From Ustilaginoidea virens (Eukaryota > Ascomycota > Sordariomycetes > Hypocreales > Clavicipitaceae), in the NCBI RefSeq assembly GCF_000687475.1, contig NC_057318.1, positions 2,914,001-2,978,000 on the forward strand: DNA of 64,000 nt, given 5' to 3'. The notes beneath the pieces were generated by a model. The model searched no databases, was not told where the DNA came from, and saw nothing but the letters and a program-made list of their open reading frames with translations. A program made the translations under genes and the position numbers. This document shows positions 60,330-64,000 of the stretch, in pieces. Every line of letters begins with the position of its first letter. Position 1 is the stretch's first letter.

Positions 60330-61265
60330 TAATACCTATTATCCGCATATCACCCTCTATATCCTAGTTGTTATTTTATCGATCGCAAGGAGGACTAGGG
60401 TAGCGCCTAATCGTTATGCTAATCTTAAGGTCAATAGCAATCTAACAATAGCAATTAACTGCTAAATAGTAATTATTATAGGAGACCCTAAGTCTGATAA
60501 TCTTATCGGCCATCCTGGCATTTAATATAGAGCAGAGGTATTTAAGTTTCACTTCTTTAGGCCAGCTAATTCCTCTTATAAGTACTAGCTTTTCCTTAAA
60601 CCGGATGAAGAAGGTAGCAAAAGGTTCTTTAGGGCCTTAGCATAAAGAGTACTTAAGTTTAGTAATTATATGGTCCTATCGATGTGGATCTTTAAAGAGA
60701 TATTAGAGGTATTTAAAGAACTTTATTATATTATAATCGCAGGCCTCGCCATTCTTAAAAAAGGCTGCGACTTATAATTAGACCGTAAAAGACAGGTTTT
60801 AGAAGATAAATATCTACTATATTTTTTCGTCCCCGATAAAGTCCTTATCGACCTTAAGCTTATATTATATAAAGGTTTGCTAGGCTATAAATATTATCTT
60901 TTTACTATTAAAAGGGTCCCCTATTAGGATCGGCTTACGCTTAGGTTGGGTATAAGCCGCATCGAGAGTAGTAGGGGAGATAGGTCCGCCCTATTGTATC
61001 ACTAGGACCGGTTGGTGTTCTAGTTAGGGTTTATTTGCCTGCTCTGCGAGATAGGCCTGTAAAGAGTTTATCTGCAATTGAATCTATTATATTTCCTCGG
61101 AAAGTTGCTGCATTTAGGTGTGTATATTACGTCGGGGGCGCTGCTGCCCCGTGCCGTCTGCCCCTATCTTATTGGGCGTGTTTATTTTGATATCGTGTAA
61201 TGCTTATATTATTGGTTCTATAACACGGAGTTATAATAGTAAGGCTAAGAGAGTCTATTTAAATA
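60330..61265 (-). pseudogene. Gypsy G gag region, RIP-degraded
   Basis: Between element B and the 5' LTR of G. Short gag-like pieces with a leucine- and glutamine-rich helix are readable on the minus strand near 61100 (MQQLSEEI, LQINSLQAYLAEQANK with stops). There is no open frame. Confidence 0.6.
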
Positions 61266-61507
61266 TGAAAGACTGGCCCTAGGGCGGCTGCGAATAGGCG
61301 TTAATAATATGTATTAAATAGACTAAAGAGGAAGGAAAAGGATCCAAATAGGAACCTTCTATCTAGTTTATTTATGTCCCGATTATAATACGTATCGGAG
61401 TCCTAGTATAGTCCCGTGACTCCGTCTATTGCCCTTCTTAGGCTAGACGCGGGTGCAGCCCGTGTCCTAGCTATATTGTGGCGCAGGCGTAGCCCGAGCC
61501 CGTGATA
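61266..61507 (-). repeat. 5' LTR of gypsy element G
   Basis: 242 bp, the less mutated of the two G LTRs. Gag-like sequence lies directly to its left on the minus strand. Confidence 0.85.
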
Positions 61508-64000
61508 ATAATAATATATAACGGCCGATAAAGATTATAGCCCGACCGATTAAATATTATACCCTAAGGGTTATACCCCTAGCTAAGCTAGCTAAAGCGG
61601 CTACCTTAATGCCCCTCGAGGTTATAGTATACCCAATAGAGCTCGGGTTATAGGCCTTAATAATATACTTCTATTAATAGAGAATGCCCCTAATACTAGA
61701 TATTGGGCCTAAACACCCCATCTAATAATACCAAAAATAGGCATGGTACCTGGCCCTTCCCGCTAATATCGGCCTACTTAGACTAATAAATGGATGGTTT
61801 TAATGGGAGTATTAGTAAACCTAGACCGACCCGGGTTATAGGATAACCCAGCAAGAGATCCCGCTAGCCTACTATAAGGCTACCAATAAGCTATTCTAGA
61901 ATACCCTCCGGAAGATTATACCTAAAAAGCCTATATAGAGGCCGGGTTTAACTAAAAAGATTATTCCCAAACCAGGTTTAATAATATATCGAAGAAGATA
62001 TCTGACCTTTTACGCAGCTATCGTATAGAGGATAAATATAGCGGCAAAATAGATAACTTCTTTATACTAAAGGTAGTATCCTTTAAAAGCAAATACTGCC
62101 TATTAGGACTGCCTAATTATATATTCGCTAGAGCTTTTTAAATTATATTAATCGGCGATACTAAGACCTTTTACTTTAATAATATTAAATGCATTTGTGA
62201 TACCCTCACTTTTAACGATATAATCCGCAAAGTCAAGAGTTATTTCGAAAATAAGAGTATAGAGTAATTCTATTTATACTATTAGAATAGAATAATACTT
62301 TAATTAACTATCACAAAATATCCTAATAAGTTAAAGCTAGAATGCCTTAATATCCTACTAGAAGAACTTTAATACCTATATTATAGTCTTTTCCCCCTCT
62401 TTATAGCTAATATAGAGCTTCATCGGCAAATGCTTAATGCTATAAAGGATACCCCTAAGTATAGCTAGGTGCTATATCGATATGCCCCTATATTCAAAGG
62501 CCTTACCGCTAACCTATAGTAATCCCTTTTTATCTACGAGACTACCTATATAACTTAACAGCATTAATTCCTTTAATAATAATAAGCTCAACAACATTGG
62601 GATATTGAAGATATTAATAATAATATGGTATTATTTACTGACCGTAGACATAGTTAATCCCGCCCTTAACGCCGATTCGGCCTATAGCAGTAGTATCAAC
62701 GGCAATAATAGAATTGTGCCTTTTTAGCTAGGCCCCATTAAAGAAGATATTTTATTTGCAATAAAATAGGATATTAGTTATCTAATTACTCTACTAAAGA
62801 GCAATAAGAATTAAAAGACTAATAGATAAAGAACCGATCCTATTATACTACCCCTAATAATAAGAAATTCTATATTTTCTTATAGGAATATAAAGAGCCT
62901 AGGCCCTAAGGCCCTAAAGAAGAAGAAGAGGCTGACTTTAATAATATTATTAGTAATATCAAAGTAATAATAGCAGGGAATATATAATAGGATATAGAGA
63001 ATACTGCTATACTATAAATTATAGCCACTTAGTACTTCTTAGCCCCTAAGTAAATAGAACTATTACCTTTTTTATCTATTGAAATATTGCAAGCCCTATA
63101 GGATGAATTATACCAATACGCCTTTTTATAGATTGACCCCTTCCAAATGCCCTTACCTAATTATAATTCTGCCTTTCTAGAAGAAGAATATTATAGTAAC
63201 TACACCTTCTACGGAATCCTACTAGATACCGGCGCCTCCGGCCTATTAATAGTAGGCCTAGGTTAAATAAAGGCCCTAATGCGATTAATAAAGACCCTAA
63301 CTATCGAGATAACTAACAAAAAGCATATAGTAAATTTTAGAGCAGGCTCTACTATATCTTCTGATATACTAAATATCCCAATGATATTTAGTCATATCCT
63401 TTTCTATATTCTTAATAGTAATACCCCCTTCTTATATTCTATTATAGATATAGATAGGATAGGCGTAAAGCTTAATAATCTTAATAACCTACTTATCTAA
63501 AAGGATATTAAGGTTCTAATTATTAGGAAATAGGGACATCTATAGTGGACTCTTAATGCTATAGATACTATAGCCTTTTATCTATTGTTATAGGAAATCT
63601 ATTAGCTATATTATCGATTCGGGCACCCCTCTATTAATAGGCTTACTAAATTGCTTTAACGGGCTAGTTATAATAATATTAACTGCAATATCATCGAGAG
63701 TATTACTTATATATACTATTAATACTAGATAAACGTAAAGGCATTTAGCCGATTTAAATTCATACTTAAGGATAACGATACTAGCTAATTTAACTATAAA
63801 ATTATTGTCGATATCTTTTATATTAATAATCGGCCGGTATTATATATTATAGATGCCGCGATAAGCTTTTAGGCAGCTAGATTCCTTAATTTATGAAGGC
63901 AGAAGGCCTATGATATTTAGAATACCCTTAAAGAATGCTAAATCGATATATACCTCGGCCTACCGGATTAGATAGTCTACAATACTAGACTAAACTTTAC
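61508..64000 (+). mobile_element. Ty1/copia element C, continuation after G, runs off the right edge
   Basis: After the ATAAT duplication (61508-61512) the sequence resumes as plus-strand copia, matching the reverse complement of elements A and B (for example 61860-61975 with the reverse of 48610-48740). A protease is readable at about 63210-63500, with an intact DTGASG motif near 63225-63242 followed by FYILNSNTPFLYS and IDIDRIGVKLNN. The start of the integrase follows to 64000 (RHPS, YLGLPD-like segments). The right LTR is beyond the window. Confidence 0.85.
63210..64000 (+). pseudogene. Copia C protease and integrase start, RIP-degraded, partial
   Basis: The plus strand shows the aspartic protease motif DTGASG, the protease tail ending NNLLI, then stops before the GAG-preintegrase and integrase segments. 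Order and sequence match element B pol on the opposite strand. It is cut by the right window edge. Confidence 0.75.

Larger units (their letters stand above)
38897..61507 (-). mobile_element. Ty3/gypsy retrotransposon G, interrupted by copia elements A and B
   Basis: LTRs at 38897-39140 and 61266-61507 are alike and bounded by ATAAT duplications. Removing A and B leaves about 7.6 kb of native sequence: 38897-43424, 50904-52815, 60335-61507. Coding is on the minus strand. A purine tract (AAGGAGGAGGAGGGGGG on the minus strand, 39141-39160) sits directly inside the left LTR, which is therefore the 3' LTR. From the right, the native parts give gag, reverse transcriptase, RNase H, then integrase. 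The order reverse transcriptase-RNase H-integrase is what separates gypsy from copia elements. It is RIP-degraded throughout with no open frame of useful length. Confidence 0.85.

Noticed and set aside
1..64000. tRNA, rRNA and CRISPR arrays
   Set aside because: I looked for the tRNA B-box (GGTTCGAATCC-like) with a matching acceptor stem and for regularly spaced direct repeats with unique spacers, and found none I could support. A tRNA scan could still find one.

Overview
The window is fungal genomic DNA, most likely from a filamentous ascomycete (Sordariomycetes, probably Hypocreales; the order is a guess). The evidence is genes split by short 55-80 bp introns with GT...AG ends and CTAAC-type branch points, a typical ascomycete set of housekeeping genes, and a block of LTR retrotransposons that look heavily mutated by repeat-induced point mutation (RIP). 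The strand of each gene and nearly all exon joins were read by hand from frame continuity.

Positions 1-36,660 are a gene-bearing compartment with balanced base composition. In order it holds an RCO1-like double-PHD protein of the Rpd3S deacetylase type (+, cut by the left window edge), a JSN1/PUF2-type RRM-Pumilio protein (-), the PAK kinase CLA4 (-), glycyl-tRNA synthetase GRS1 (-, two in-frame starts suggesting cytosolic and mitochondrial forms), the 60S biogenesis factor NIP7 (+), glutamate 5-kinase PRO1 (-), an importin-13-like karyopherin (+), mitochondrial tryptophanyl-tRNA synthetase MSW1 (-), the nitrilase-fold N-terminal amidase NTA1 (+), and a frameshifted, apparently dead gene. Three pairs are divergent with shared upstream regions (GRS1/NIP7, PRO1/importin, MSW1/NTA1). 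The intergenic stretches are long, rich in homopolymers and short tandem repeats, and dotted with arrays of the palindromes AGGTACCT and TACCTAGGTA.

A large inverted repeat (about 36,671-37,057) with a nearly perfect GC-rich core marks the change to the second compartment. From about 36,900 to the right edge the DNA is TpA-rich and full of stops. It resolves into nested retrotransposons. A plus-strand Ty1/copia element (C) starts with an LTR at 37,258 and runs off the right edge. It is split by a Ty3/gypsy element (G, 38,897-61,507, coding on the minus strand). G is itself split by two copies of a copia family related to C (A, 43,425-50,898; B, 52,816-60,329), both coding on the minus strand. 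The 5-bp target duplications match exactly for G (ATAAT), A (GTAAT) and B (TAATA). All copies are inactivated: LTR pairs differ by transitions, CAG codons have become stops, and the reverse transcriptase catalytic aspartates have been changed by CpA-to-TpA mutations.

No tRNA, rRNA, CRISPR array or secondary-metabolite cluster was seen. The least explained parts are the inverted repeat at the compartment boundary, the decayed gene beside it, and the intergenic palindrome arrays.
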